Source: Heterocephalus glaber
Taxonomy: Eukaryota > Chordata > Mammalia > Rodentia > Bathyergidae
Length of the DNA: 64,000 nt
Direction: 5' to 3'
NCBI RefSeq assembly: GCF_000247695.1
Contig: NW_004624842.1
Span: 3,948,570-4,012,569 of the forward strand
This document shows positions 35,635-47,582 of this stretch, in pieces; the first letter of the stretch is position 1; every line of letters starts with the position of its first letter. The notes below the pieces were generated by a model. The model made no database searches. It worked only from the letters and a program-made list of their open reading frames with translations, and had not been told where the DNA came from. Position numbers and translations under genes: made by a program.

Positions 35635-36007
35635 ATAAATAAATATTTTTTATGGTCTATTTAGTACCATATTTTTGTGCTTGTTTTGGTCATTTCCTTG
35701 TGTAAAATGGTCCCCAAAAGTAGTGCTCAAGTTCTGTCTAGTGTTGCTAAGTGCAAGAAGGCAGTGATGTTCATTATGCGTGTTAAGTTAGTTTTGCTCA
35801 GGAAGGAGTTATAATGCTTTTGCCTGTGAAATGAATGTTAATGACTAGTAAGGGGGGATCTTTCAAAGAAACACACAAAACAAGGTTATGTATTGATTGG
35901 GTGACAAAGATGTTACAACCAGAGGCTTGCAGGAACCTAACAACTCTTTCTTCCAGGACCAGTAGTTCAGTATGCCAGGTTAAAAATAACTTTTTAAAAA
36001 AAAAACT

Positions 36008-36081
36008 GGGAATTTCGTCTGCTGTGAAAGCACAAGGTCCCGAGTTCTGGTTCTGAGTTCTATCCCCGGTACCAAAAAACC
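36008..36081 (+). repeat. Degenerate ID SINE
   Basis: Box A region deleted. GTTCTGGTTCTGAGTTC shows a small internal duplication. Confidence 0.75.
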
Positions 36082-36099
36082 ACCCCCCCCCCAAAAAAA

Positions 36100-36270
36100 A
36101 ACCTGGGTATTGAAGTGAGGACCTTTGCACTGAGCTACATCCCAGCCCTTTTTTTCAGTCAGGATCTTGCTGAGTCACTAAATTGGCCTTGCCTGGGCTC
36201 AGATGTGTGATCCTTCTGCCTCAGCCTGCCAGAGTGCTGGGATTACAGGTGTGGCTTACCATACCAGCTT
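36100..36270 (-). repeat. B1-dID composite SINE
   Basis: CACTGAGCTACATCCCAGCC then reversed B1. Confidence 0.72.
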
Positions 36271-36399
36271 AAAAAAACACAACATGTTAAGAAGATGGTT
36301 TTGCCGCTTTGACAATTTGCTGGGGAAAGAGGAGCTTACATAATTCAGTAAAAATTGTTCATAAAGATGATGTATGATGATGTATGTATTTTTCTATTA

Positions 36400-36560
36400 T
36401 CAGAGTGCTTTTATAGATATTCCTTGGAAAATTCCCGTGAAGCAGTTTTATTATTTCCATTTGTCATAAGGGAAAGCAGAGGCCCAGATTTTTGAGTAAG
36501 TAGTTCATGGTCACACAGGGATTTAATGGCAGACTTGGGATTCAAACCTCCTTTCTGCCC
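36400..36560 (-). repeat. MIR SINE remnant
   Basis: TTCATGGTCACACAGGG and GACTTGGGATTCAAACCTCC: reverse MIR. Confidence 0.6.
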
Positions 36561-37258
36561 CATTTTAAGCAGTTTTAATGCAGGATTTGTGCAAGAATTA
36601 TGGGATTGAAGAAGGAAGGACAGAGTTGATGACTCCTTCTAATAAGAACTGATTTAAAGTATTGGCCTAAGACCAAGTAGAACCCAAATTACCAAGAAAA
36701 TTTTTATTAACATTGGAAATAACATCATGAAATTCTTCAGAAAATTTTCTTCAGAAAATTTTCTAAAGATTTCATTGTTTCTACTTGTAATATCCTCTTG
36801 CTTCTTCCTACCCACTTTGGCCCTGACTGTAGTTTTATTTTAACCCATGTTTACATTTTTAGAAAAGAGCACCTGACATCATTCTGGTAAATCTGTCAGT
36901 ATTAATAAAACAACACACCAGTGACTGTCATTTGGAAACCATTCCAATAGATGAAACCTCAGCTGAAATAAAATATATTTAGCTCTACTTTTGATTTGAA
37001 ATATAAGGTGCTCCGAGTAGCCTATTTGAGACAGTTGCACAATTTTAGATGTGAAGACACTTTAGAAAGCATTTGTAGGTTTAGAATTCTAATGCCTTTC
37101 CCTACTCCACCCTGACCTTTCTTTCCTACTCATAAGGAACTAGAGACTGGATTCCTCTTAATACTAGACATATTATAAGGTATGTTTGTTTTAGTATATG
37201 TGCTTCTGAAGCCAGCACATGTATGTTTGTTGTTTTTAATTATAAGAAGTAGGTATTT

Positions 37259-37345
37259 AGCCGGGGATTTAACTCAGTGGCATAGCACCTGCCTGGCAAG
37301 CGCAAGGTCCTAAGTTCAATCCCCAGTACCAAAAAAAAAAAAAAA
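37259..37345 (+). repeat. ID SINE
   Basis: AGAAGTAGGTATTTA duplication. Confidence 0.93.
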
Positions 37346-37504
37346 GAAGAAGTAGGTATTTATTTTGTAGAAGAGATGATGAAGCCCCACTGAAGTTGTT
37401 ATCTGATATGTAGTTTATGAACACAGGAACCAGGAGTCAACTTGGTGCTAATTCCAAGTACCTCTTTCTACAATATGTTGTTTTATTTTATTTATAGATA
37501 TAGA

Positions 37505-37668
37505 TAATAGTGGCATTGGGAATTAAAACCATGGTCTCACACTGAGCTACATCCCTAGTCATTTAAAAAAAATTTTATTTTAGGACATGATCTTGCCAAA
37601 TTGCTCTGGCTGATCGTCACCCTCCCGAGTAGCTGGAATTATAGGCTTGCTCCACCACACCCAGCTAA
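37505..37668 (-). repeat. B1-dID composite SINE
   Basis: CACTGAGCTACATCCCTAGT then reversed B1. Confidence 0.68.
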
Positions 37669-37678
37669 TACGCTGGGG

Positions 37679-37772
37679 TTTTTTTTTTTTTTTTTTTTGG
37701 TACTGGTGATCAAACTCTGGTCCTTGTGCTTGCGAGGTGAGCAGTGGAACCACTCAGCTAAGTCCCCAGCCC
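37679..37772 (-). repeat. ID SINE
   Basis: AATAYGCTG duplication. Confidence 0.9.
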
Positions 37773-37869
37773 AATATGCTGTTTTAATTGGTTCAAGACT
37801 CTACTATTGGTTATGCTTCTACTGTTAAAGCTAGAAGAGATCTTGGAGATAATCCCTATACCTTTTCAT

Positions 37870-38055
37870 CCCGTTAATGAGCATGGATCCTGGAGTTGGG
37901 CTGCCTGGGGCCCAGTCCTCAACCTGCTGTTTATTAACTATGTGATTTTGGAAAGTTGCTTATCCTATGCATGGCACAGTTTCTTGATCTGTGTAAGTAG
38001 GGGGATAACAATATACCTGTGTCACTGGGTGGTGATTGTAAGGTTTAAATATTGA
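37870..38055 (+). repeat. MIR SINE remnant
   Basis: TATGTGATTTTGGAAAGTTG and following words in forward MIR order. It ends 270 bases before UQCC1 exon 2. Confidence 0.55.
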
Positions 38056-38323
38056 GGTGAAAGTTCCAACTCATTTGGTTGGTTCTTCTGGCAGCCACCC
38101 CCCCCATCAACCAAGAGTCACCTTACTAGAGGGGAGAGGGGCTTATTGTGAATAGCAAAACACTCCAGTCACTCAGAAATTCCAAGGGTTCTAGGATCTT
38201 TGAGCCAGGAACTAGAAATGAAGACCAAATACATACTTCTTATATCACAATGTCACAGGGACACGCTGGCCTCCAAATAGGGAGTCTGATATAGATTCCT
38301 GATATGCTTTCTTTTTTTTCTAG

Positions 38324-38428
38324 GGGAGGCAGACAAGCATCTCCCAGTGGGTTCCAGTATGCAGCCAATTCATACCATTGTCTCCTACCCAAGGGCAGTG
38401 GGGCAGGAGGCTGTCTGGCACTTCCCAG
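38324..38428 (+). CDS. UQCC1: UQCC1 coding exon 2
   Basis: 105 bases, 35 codons in phase 0. It starts GRQTSISQWVPVCS and ends SGTSQ, the same length as the human segment as I recall it. The acceptor is TTTTTTTTCTAG and the donor GTAAGA. It continues the N-terminal, probably mitochondrial-targeting, region. The alignment to the family has no gap. Confidence 0.93.
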
Positions 38429-39159
38429 GTAAGATTTGTTCTTTGGTTTAATATGAAAACCTTAATGTTTATGTGCAAATATAGATTAGTCAACCAAATT
38501 GTGTGATGGAAAAACCTCATAAGAACTGTAGGTCTCTATGGTGCCAGCTCAGGACTGATTCCTACAGTATAGTGTCCAGGGCGTTGCTTCTAAATGCTCC
38601 ACCGATGGAACTTAGCCTAGGATACCATGTTACAGTCTGATGATTTTTACTGTTAGAGAATTTTTCCAGACATTCATTTCAGAGTTAACTTTTTAAAATT
38701 TTATTTTCGAAGCTGCTTTTATTTGGGGTGAAAAATGTTTCTTTTTCTTTTTATGAATATAAAATTCAAGGAACAATTATTTGAGGCCTTAGGTTCCCTA
38801 ACATTGGCTGCATGATTCATTATAATGTAGTTAGCCTTGGATCTCCCTTGTGAGGGTTTTTAATTTTTCCTGATTTTTGTTAATTATATAAGTACTTTAA
38901 TAATAAAGGAAATAAAAATGACCTGTGACTTCAAATCTGAAAATACCATTATTTTCATCTCTGTTGGTTCTTTTCCAGCCCTATGTGTATGTGTATACTA
39001 ATTTTTTTCCTTAAGTACCTGAATACATTTCCATTTTCTATTTTGGTGCTTTTTCACTTTTATTAAAGCAGGCATTATTTGTGTGGTTTAGATAGCCTTT
39101 GTTATTCGAATTATCCCCCTCCCTTGTCGTTATAGGCTTTTTCTTACCATTTTCTTAGT

Positions 39160-39860
39160 ATATACATATATATATTTTTTTATTGGTACATTTTAGGTAT
39201 ACAGTATAATGACATTCATCATTGGAAATTTGCACCTTTACATAATCTCTCTTGGTTCTTATTTTTTCCCTCTTCCCCTGCTCTCCCTTCAGCCCCTCCA
39301 TCCCTCCCTATTTATAAAGACTTTGTTTCCATTTTTTCATTTTTTCATATTAATTCCATTCCCTTCTTTCCTTTCCCCTACCGCTCCCTTTTTATTTTTA
39401 TAGGGAGTTTGATTACTGTAGATACTTCATCTAAGTGGAATCATATAGTATTTGACATCTTGTGACCAGTTTATTTCACTTAGTGTCATGTCCTCAAGGT
39501 TCATCTATGTTATAGTGTAAGACTGTATATTCTTATATATAATATATATAAAAACATATATATCACATTTTCTTTATCTATTTGGGTCAGTAGACATTGG
39601 ATTGCTTCTACTTCTTGACTATTATGAATGATCTTGCTGTGTACATGAGTATGCAAATACTAGTTTGAGAAACTGCTTTGAACCCTTTTGTGTGTATACC
39701 CAGAATTGAATTGCTGGATTATATGATAATTCTACTGATAATTTTTTTTTTTTGGTACAGGGGATTGAACTCGGGTCCATGCACTTGCGCAGCAGGTGGC
39801 AAAACCACTGAGCTAAATCCCCGGCCCTCTACTGATAGTTCTTGACTGCAACTATGGTTA
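39160..39860 (-). mobile_element. LINE-1 remnant, minus strand
   Basis: Reverse-strand L1 hallmarks such as TTTCACTTAGTGTCATGTCC. Interrupted by an ID copy at 39741. Confidence 0.65.
39741..39828 (-). repeat. ID SINE, subfamily 2
   Basis: In L1. TCTACTGATA duplication. Confidence 0.93.
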
Positions 39861-41006
39861 TTTGCTTAGTAGTGATTTTCTGTTTGTATCATTCCTGTAT
39901 TAACTGGAGTTCTGAAAGGAGGAGCTGTCACTTCTTTCCCCCTTACTTCCCAGTTATTTATCAGTATGAGCTCATGGATGTTTGTTTTCTTCTATGAGTT
40001 ATAATCCATTCTAATTAGTTATTTTTTTCATCAAATGAATTATCCCAGTTTTGGCTCTTGGGAACTCCTTCAAGTTCCTTTTCACATGTCCGCGTCATTT
40101 TTAAACACTCCCTTATTTCCTGGCACCACCAGATGGTTCATGTTGTATTTTCTTTGTTCTTGCCCTAGATTCACACATTTCTCCAAGGAGTTCCAGTTCC
40201 TTTTATTGAAAAATGGTATTTAGAAATAAAGATGTTTGAACATGTGTGTTGAACTCAGGTTTTAAAGGCACCTTGGTATAGGGGAGAGACCATAGTTTTA
40301 AATATGTTTTATTTAGTAATGAACTTTCTTGAGCCTTAATGGCCTAATTTCTAGAGTGGGAAAGAAATAGTATCTGCTTTACAAGGTAGTTGTGAGATAA
40401 CACAAGTAAAACACAAAACGTATACCAAGGATATAGGGAATTCTCAGTGAGTTGAAACTGCTCTTTTGGTTGCTATTTATGTTCATGCTACTTGGGTGAG
40501 TTTTTGCCTCACTGTATAAAGTGAAACTTAAAAGAAAAAGTCCTAACTATGTTGGAACCTCTCCCTTGGTTTTAGTTTCCTCATCTGTGAAGTGAAAATT
40601 TGGGACTAGAAGACCTCTGAGCTCTCTTCCAGCTCAAATGTTGTTATTCTAAGCTTAATTCTTCAGTTGCCTTTTCTCCAAGCTAAACACTTCAATTCAT
40701 TTTAACCTTTCCACTAGGACCTTTTATTGATCCCTTTGATCATTCCTATGGTTCCTTTTTGGACCTTCTCCAAGTTGTCCTACTCTTTGAAAAAAGTAGA
40801 AAAAAGTATCTACCTAGTTTTTATTGAGTACCAACACCATGCCCAGAATGATATTGAGCATTGGGACAAAATAAAAAGAGTATAAGATGGACTGGGCCCT
40901 GGTGGAGCTTATAGTTTTAGTAGACTATAAGATACCCTCCCCTCCATATGACATTTAAGAATACTTGAGTCTATCTCTGACCTTCGGTCACCCTCTTTTT
41001 CTCTCT

Positions 41007-41092
41007 CTTTTTTTTTTTGGTACCGGGGATTGAACTCGGGTCCTTGAGCTTGCGCAGCAGGCGGCGAAACCACTGAGCTAAATCCCCGGCCC
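41007..41092 (-). repeat. ID SINE, subfamily 2
   Basis: CTCTTTTTCTCTC flanks. One of the cleanest subfamily 2 copies. Confidence 0.95.
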
Positions 41093-41252
41093 CCTCTTTT
41101 TCTCTCTTTAAGGAGGCTTCTTTCAGAATCTTTTGGAAACAGTGGTGAAATCTTACCTATTTCTATTAATGGGGGCTGTCTGTAAGAGTTTATCACTGCA
41201 GTTGTCTGGAATAGGTCTTTACATTTATATTTTACATTGTAATATTTTTTGG

Positions 41253-41396
41253 TTTTTTTGAGACAGAGACTCACTATGTAGTTCAGGCTGGCATTGAATT
41301 CACTATGTAGCCCAAGCTGGCCTGAAACTTGCAGTAGTCCTCCTGCCTCAGCCTCCAAGTCCTGGAATTATAGGCATGTGCCACCATGCCTGGCGA
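41253..41396 (-). repeat. B1 SINE
   Basis: Reversed, internal duplication. Confidence 0.88.
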
Positions 41397-41588
41397 CCTA
41401 CACATTGTAGTTTACACATCTCTTTCACATACATTATTTTATTTGGTTGTCAAAACATTTATGAAACAGACTGGAACTACCATCAGGGTCCCTCATTTTG
41501 TGTTTTTTTTCCCACTACACCATGCTACCTCACCTCTGCCTTCTTAGTTTATCTTTTTTTTTATCCTGCCTCTTTTCTTTTCTTTTTT

Positions 41589-41685
41589 GTTCTTTTTTTT
41601 TTTTTTTTTTTGTGCTGGGGATCGAACTCAGGACCTTGTGCTTGCGAGGCAGGCGCCGGAACCACTGAGCTAAATCCCCGGGCCA
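41589..41685 (-). repeat. ID SINE, subfamily 3
   Basis: GCAGGCGCCGGAACC variant, long T tract. Confidence 0.94.
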
Positions 41686-41705
41686 AATGTCTATCCTTTT
41701 TTATT

Positions 41706-41764
41706 TTTTTTTGGCACTGGGGATCGAACTCGGGACCTTGTGCTTTCGAGGCAGGTGCCAGAAC
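41706..41764 (-). repeat. Truncated ID SINE, subfamily 3
   Basis: Lacks the first part of the element (no CTGAGCTAAATCCCC). Confidence 0.88.
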
Positions 41765-41778
41765 ATTTTCTTTTCTTT

Positions 41779-41922
41779 TTTTTGAGACAGGATCTCTCTA
41801 TGTAGTCCAGGGTGGCTTTCAACTCACCATGTGGCCTGCACTGGCCTCGAACTCACGGCAGTCCTTCTGCCTCAGCCTCCCAAATGCTAGGATAACAAGC
41901 ATGCACCACCACACTGGTATCC
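41779..41922 (-). repeat. B1 SINE
   Basis: Directly after the truncated ID. Confidence 0.88.
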
Positions 41923-42128
41923 TCCCCTTTCCTATGATGTATTTCCTTATGACTCCAGGTTATTTTCCATTTCTTTTGTCTACACTGCCTATTCCACATC
42001 TGATCATTTTTGTACATTTTATTGAGGTATAATACAAATATGAAAAATGGCATCATGAGTTATCACAACTCAATGAATTATTACAAAGTAATCATACCTA
42101 GCATCCACATCAAGAAATAGAAAACAGA

Positions 42129-42213
42129 GGCCGGGCATTTAGCTCAGTGGTTCCGCCGCCTGCCTTGCAAGTGCAAGGACCCGAGTTCAATCCCCGGTAC
42201 CAAAAAAAAAAAG
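42129..42213 (+). repeat. ID SINE, subfamily 1
   Basis: AATAGAAAACAG duplication. In L1. Confidence 0.94.
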
Positions 42214-42334
42214 AATAGAAAACAGGACTGCAGAAGCTTCCCAGATACCCTTCTAGTCATTACCCCCAACCAAGGTTAACTGTAGACTTCACTTTGAATA
42301 CCATAGATTAGTTTGTCTTCTAAACATACAGAAG

Positions 42335-42422
42335 AAGGGTTTGGGGATGTAGTGCAGTGGTGTGTTCAAGGCCCAGGGTTCCATCCCCAGGACTGCAAAA
42401 ACAAGTAAATAAATAAAATAAA
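42335..42422 (+). repeat. Old ID SINE
   Basis: TTTGGGGATGTAGTGCAGTG start. Confidence 0.65.
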
Positions 42423-42538
42423 AATACACTATGTAGTCTCTGTGTTTGTTTGCTGTCGTTTAGCTTTGTTTTAGAGATTCATCCATGTTGTTCTTTGTAG
42501 CAGTAGTGTTTTCTTGTGCAAAGTTTTAGTATATGACT

Positions 42539-42604
42539 TTTTTTTTTTTTTGGTACTGGGGATTGAACTTGGGACCTTGTGCTTGTGAGCTAAGTCCCTG
42601 GCCC
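42539..42604 (-). repeat. ID SINE with about 20-bp internal deletion
   Basis: CTTGTGAG joins straight to CTAAGTCCC. In L1. Confidence 0.88.
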
Positions 42605-44258
42605 TGTGTTTTACTATATGAATATACTACAATTCGTTTATTCATTCTATTGATGGATATTTGGGTTGTTTCCATTTTGGGACTTTTATGAATAGTACCA
42701 TTTTTGTGTGTGTTTTGGTGAACATATCTGTACATTTTGTTGGGGTATATTCTTAGAAGTGGAATTACTGAATCTTACAAGTTATACATAAGTGCTGCTT
42801 AAATAAATGCTGCCAAGTACTTTCCAAAGTGACTAACATTTTATACTCCCACCAGCAGTGTATGAGAGTTTTATTGCTCTAAATCCTTACCAACACTTGG
42901 GAATTTTTGTTTGTTCTTTTGTGATGGGTGACAAAATATGGTAATTGGTTCTGTTTATTGTAGGGTGAATCTCTTTTCTTCACATGATTATGAGCTCCTT
43001 GAGGACGGAGATTCTGTTTCTATCCCCAACAAGAGTTGGCATATCCTGAGCATTTTGTACAGGTTGGGTCAGCAAAGCATATATATATGATGTGTGTAGA
43101 CAAGGACAGGAAGGAAATAATTAGAAATAGAAGTTATACAGGTGGTGGCATTTGTTCATTCATCAAATATTTGAGTTTCTCATGTGCAACTGTACTTGAT
43201 TCTGTAATATACCTAGTTCTTTCCCTCATGTATATTGGTACTTGTGATAGAAAATGAGCAAATATATAAATAAATATGTAATTATACATTATAAAAAGTA
43301 CTATGAGAGAAATGAACAGGTTACTACTATGGTAGAGAATAATGCAGATGGAGAGAAACTTTTTAGATAAGGTGGTCAGACAGGCTGTTTTTGAAAAAAT
43401 GACATTCAGGTATTTCAGGGTATTTTTCTCTTTTACAAAAAGTTATTTATTGATGTCTTTTCAATTTAAACAAATGAAAAATTTGTCTTTAAGGGTTGAG
43501 TTAATCCTTTTGGGCAGGGACGGACAAGAGTGGGGGAACAAAGTATGTGTTATAGGTAACCGTAAATGTGGGAAAACTAGTTGTTGTCTTTGGTACTAGA
43601 TACATAGGTACTTCAGTAGTTCAATATAGTATGAAATGTGAAAATCATGAGTAATGGCAGGACAGAAATACAGCAGGCGATGGAGTATCCATAGAAAGAA
43701 TCCACTGAGTACTTCTGGAGCTGTGGGAAAAGAGAAAGATCATATATTCTCATGGAAGAGAACTCAGCCTAAAGCACAGCTTCTTGAATCTGCTCTTGGT
43801 TATGTTCTTTGAACCGGATTCAGTGCTTGATGTTGTTCCAGATGGACCATTACACTGATATATGTGATGGCATGGGAGGTGTTCTCTGTTTAGTTTGTGT
43901 TTTACAAAGTGTGCTCAGTAGTTATGAATTAAAGTCTAAGTGTCCCTGGGATTGACCAGAAGCATCTTCTAATTCCCTTGTTAAGGAAAGAAATGTAAAT
44001 AATTATGTTCTACAATTAGGAATTGTACTCTTCCTATATTAAGAGTAAAGAGGAAAATCATTTTCATTCCACGTGTCCTTTCTCTCTTGAAATAAACCAG
44101 AATTGGAAGATTAATCCTCTTCCTCTTCCCTCCCTAGTCTTTCTTTTTTCTTTTTTTTTTCCTATTCTTTTTATTTTGAAGGTAATAGAACTTTACTGAG
44201 AGTTTGGAAACTAGATTCCTAAACTTATCCATAATAAATTTTTCTCTCTTTCTTTCTT

Positions 44259-44337
44259 TAATGGTGGTACCCAGACATTGAACCTAGGGCTTCACGTATG
44301 GTAGGCAAGTGTTCTGCTGAACTGTATCCCCAGCCTC
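44259..44337 (-). repeat. Old ID SINE
   Basis: Diverged reversed ID. Confidence 0.65.
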
Positions 44338-44377
44338 ATACATACAAATGTTTGCATATGTATGTATGTATGTAATT

Positions 44378-44577
44378 TTTTTTTCAGTATTGGGGATTGA
44401 ACTAAGGGCTTTTGCAGAGCTACATCCCCGGTCCTTTTTAAAATTTGTAAAATTACGCAACAGGGTCTTACTAAGTCACGTAGTTGCCCAGGCTGGGTTT
44501 GAATTTGTGATCCGCCTGCCTCAGTCTCAGCCTCCCAGAGTGCTGGGCTGTAGGTATGTACTGTCATATCTGCCTAC
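44378..44577 (-). repeat. B1-dID composite SINE
   Basis: GCAGAGCTACATCCCCGGTC then reversed B1. Confidence 0.72.
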
Positions 44578-44714
44578 TAGTCATAATTATGATGTAACAG
44601 AATAACCCCTTCATTTCTGTGGTAGGCTTCCTTCACTTACCCATATGTATTCATGTTTTTGCTTATAATTTTACCCATGTTTTAGATATTTTTTCACGTT
44701 AAAAATAATAATCT

Positions 44715-44802
44715 CGGCTGGGGATTTAGCTCAGTGGTTCTGCTGCCTGCCTCACAAGTGCAAGGTCCTGAGTTTGATCCCTGGTACTCCCCCCAAAAAA
44801 AT
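44715..44802 (+). repeat. ID SINE
   Basis: Full body with a C-run before the A tail. Confidence 0.92.
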
Positions 44803-44978
44803 CTGTAATGTAAACTATGGACTTTGGGTGACAGAGGATAACACATCCTACTCTGGTGTAGAATGTTGATAGTGGAGGAAGTTGTGCATGTGGGTAGGAA
44901 AGGTTATATTGGAATTCTGTACTTTCTGCTCAGCTTTGCTGTAAGCCTGAAACTGCTTTTAAAAAATCTATTAAAAAA

Positions 44979-45070
44979 TTTTTTTTTTTCTTTTTGGTAC
45001 CGGGGATTGAACTCGGGACCTTGGGCTTGCAAGGCAGGCAGCAGAACCACTGAGCTAAATCCCCACCCCT
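44979..45070 (-). repeat. ID SINE
   Basis: Reversed copy. Confidence 0.92.
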
Positions 45071-45293
45071 AAAAATCTGCTTAAAGAGCTATCAACGATC
45101 ATCTGATTTTCCATTATTAGGTGATTGTAACCTTAATTAACCATCTTCTTTATTACACTTTTCCTGTAGTTTTCACTCTTAATGATTAATGAATGCACAA
45201 TGAAGATCTCTTGCATGTAGTTTAGTTTTCTCTTTAGGAATTTATTTTCAATACTGTGTGTATTGCTCTTGATTATTAAAAAAAATACCAATC

Positions 45294-45452
45294 TAGCTAG
45301 ACGTAGTGGCTTTTGCCTATAATCCTTGCACTCTGGAGTCTGAGGGAGAAGGATGGCTGTGAGTTTGAGGCTAGCCTGGGATAGTCACATAGTGAGTTCA
45401 ATGCGAGATTGAACTACATAATGAGACCCTGTCTCAAAACAAACAAAAAAAC
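45294..45452 (+). repeat. B1 SINE
   Basis: ACCAATCT flanks. Confidence 0.85.
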
Positions 45453-45486
45453 CAATCTGTGGAATTTAAGGTGTTGCATTATTTCA

Positions 45487-45577
45487 TTATTTATTTATTT
45501 ATTGTACTGAGGATCGAACTCGGGTCCATGCACTTGCGCAGCAGGTGGCAAAACCACTGAGCTAAATCCCTGACCCT
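45487..45577 (-). repeat. ID SINE, subfamily 2
   Basis: (ATTT)n tail. Confidence 0.93.
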
Positions 45578-45676
45578 TCAATCATTTATTTACAAAAAAA
45601 AGAATAATGAATAAATTTAAAATGTGAACCCATAAAAAATAATTTAAAAACCAATCTAATAGAATTGTGAGTAATG

Positions 45677-45758
45677 GGGCAAGGGATTTAGCTCAGTGGT
45701 ACCGTGCCTGCTTCTCAAGCACAAGGTCCTGAGTTCTATCCCCGGTACCAAAAAAAAG
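45677..45758 (+). repeat. ID SINE
   Basis: AGAATTGTGA near both ends. Confidence 0.9.
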
Positions 45759-45799
45759 GGCAGGAGGGAATATAGAATTGTGAAGATTGAAGAAGGAAA

Positions 45800-45980
45800 T
45801 ATGTAGCCAGGCATGGTGGTGCACACCTGTAATCTCAGCTCTCTGAGAAGTGAAGGCAGAAGGATAGCAAGTTTGAGCCTAGCTTGGGCAGTTTAGTGAC
45901 TTAGTAAGACCCTGTCTCAAATTAAAAAATGAAAGAATGGCTGGAATATTCCTCAGTGCAAAGGCCTTGGGTTCTACAAT
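45800..45980 (+). repeat. B1-dID composite SINE
   Basis: GCCAGGCATGGTGGTGCACA then GGCTGGAATATTCCTCAGT. Confidence 0.75.
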
Positions 45981-46214
45981 TGTTGAGTACTTGATTTGTG
46001 AGAGGCTCTTTACATAATTGTCTCCTTTCATCCTCACTGCAGCTAAGATTCAGTAAATTACTTATCACTCTGAGCTGTAGGTGACAGAAGCAAGTTTTAA
46101 AATTAAAATTGGTGTCTTTTTTCTTCCATATATTACAATCCTACCAATATTTAAATAGATACCATAATTCTATTGCCTACATTTGACTCATGTTTTTAGG
46201 GTGGAATACTTTTA

Positions 46215-46300
46215 TTTCTTCAAGTATTTAATATGTATTTATTGAGTGCTTGCTATGTATCAGGCACAATTCCAGGTACTGGTCTTAGATCCTTTTGGTA
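46215..46300 (-). mobile_element. LINE-2 remnant
   Basis: TATTTATTGAGTGCTTGCTA and CAGGCACAATTCCAGGTACT. Confidence 0.45.
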
Positions 46301-46445
46301 ACGAGATTACCAGGAACTGGGCTAAGCATGGTTGGATAGGTCCTGTAGTCTTTATTTCGAACAAGCTCTGCTCAGATTAGGCCTCTGAGTGAATATTCAG
46401 TGTTGCTTGCATGTTTGTTTTGTTTTTATCCCCTGGTGGCCCCAG

Positions 46446-46532
46446 ATGAGCCAATCCTTAAGCTGTGCTACATCAGAACAGCTCCCTGGAATAGACATAC
46501 AGCTGAGGAGGAAGTATCACATCACAAATAAG
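46446..46532 (+). CDS. UQCC1: UQCC1 coding exon 3 (acceptor apparently shifted by 9 nt)
   Basis: The exon encodes MSQSLSCATSEQLPGIDIQL then RRKYHITNK, matching the family between exons 2 and 4. The human protein, as I recall it, has WPQ before MSQS. Those codons are present here (46437-46445), but the bases before them are CCCTGG rather than an AG acceptor. The next AG, at 46444-46445 after a T-rich tract, keeps frame and drops WPQ. The donor is GTGAGA at 46533. If the old boundary were still used, the start would be 46437. Confidence 0.8.
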
Positions 46533-46549
46533 GTGAGAATTATTAGAGC

Positions 46550-46745
46550 TTTCTGTTATAAAGTGCTTTTAGATAGATGTTCTTATTTGGATCTCAACAA
46601 AATTGTTAGCTAGGTGAGGCTGGAGTTTAAGCAAATGTAGAAGGTGAGACTCAGAGTCTGAAAGTGCCCAAGATCACAGAGGCTGGTAAGTAACAGACAA
46701 ACTGAATATGTGAACTGAAGTCTTCTGAGCTTATGCCATGTGTTT
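46550..46745 (-). repeat. MIR SINE remnant
   Basis: GCCCAAGATCACAGAGGCTG and GTAAGTAACAGAC in reverse MIR order, directly after UQCC1 exon 3. Confidence 0.55.
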
Positions 46746-46950
46746 CTGTTACTGTACTTTTTTTTTTTTAAATTACTAATGTGAAAATGGTATCAATATC
46801 AGTAGCTTCAGTATAAATATTCTGACTTAACATTGCATTGATAGAAGCACTCAGGTAAAGAACCCAGGAAATACTTACTTTCTTCTCATTAAGGTTTATT
46901 TTTGGTTAGAGTAAAGCAGGTATTTAAAGCTGTGTTCAAATTGTCTCGAA

Positions 46951-47042
46951 CCTTTTTTTTTTTTTTTTGGTACTGGGGATCGAACTCGGGACCTTGTGTG
47001 TTTGTGAGGCAGGTGGCGGCACCGAGCTAAATCCCTGGCCCC
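46951..47042 (-). repeat. ID SINE
   Basis: Has a small internal insertion (TGTGTTTG) and deletion. Confidence 0.9.
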
Positions 47043-47145
47043 ACTGTACTTTTTTTTTTTTTGGAAAGAAGTTAGAGGAAAAAAGTCTTATGAATTTAGT
47101 ACAAGTTAAAAAAGTATAGTTTAACTTTTAGGGAAGTTTTTTTAA

Positions 47146-47237
47146 AAATTTATTTATTTTTTGGTACCGGATATCGAACTCAGATCCTTGCACTTGCGCA
47201 GCAGGTGGTGAAACCACTGAGCTAAATCCCCAGCCCT
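47146..47237 (-). repeat. ID SINE, subfamily 2
   Basis: GCGCAGCAGGTGGTGAAACC variant. Confidence 0.93.
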
Positions 47238-47582
47238 AGAGAAGTTTTTATTGGTTAGATATTCCTTTAGAGAGACTTAGTAATCAGACAGGTTTTCTTT
47301 AGTTTGTTTTCAAACTGCAAGACCTATATGTTTTATATTCATTAATAAAATTTGTTGTACTAAAGAATATAAAAGTTTAAAAATGTTTATTCCATGCTTG
47401 CTTTGGTTGTGGTTTTGGATGACCTTTGTCTGCTTTCAGATGGTGTTTTTCTCTCCTTTTCCTTTTATACCCATAAACAAAGAACATTCCTCTTCTCAGA
47501 ATTCTTCTTTGAGAAATGGGGATCAATATATCCTTTTGTTTTGCTTGTGGTTTGTTTTGTTTTATTTCGTATTCTTATAATA

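Larger units (their letters stand above)
29596..38323 (+). other. UQCC1: UQCC1 intron 1
   Basis: The 8.7-kb intron between coding exons 1 and 2. The first 400 bases remain CpG-rich. 29,600-30,735 is otherwise unique. The rest is filled with ID, B1, LTR, L1 and hAT copies listed separately. Confidence 0.9.
42005..42960 (-). mobile_element. Old LINE-1 (L1M-like) remnant, minus strand
   Basis: Typical reversed ORF2 text (for example TTTCCAAAGTGACTAACATT, CTCCCACCAGCAGTGTATGA). Three ID copies lie inside (42129, 42335, 42539). Confidence 0.65.
38429..46445 (+). other. UQCC1: UQCC1 intron 2
   Basis: An 8-kb intron. Largely unique stretches are 38,430-39,150, 39,860-41,000 and 42,960-44,150. L1 minus-strand remnants and many SINEs fill the rest. 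Confidence 0.88.

Noticed and set aside
41376..42032. 218-codon open frame
   Set aside because: It is built from two reversed ID copies and a B1 plus T-rich tracts; no gene.
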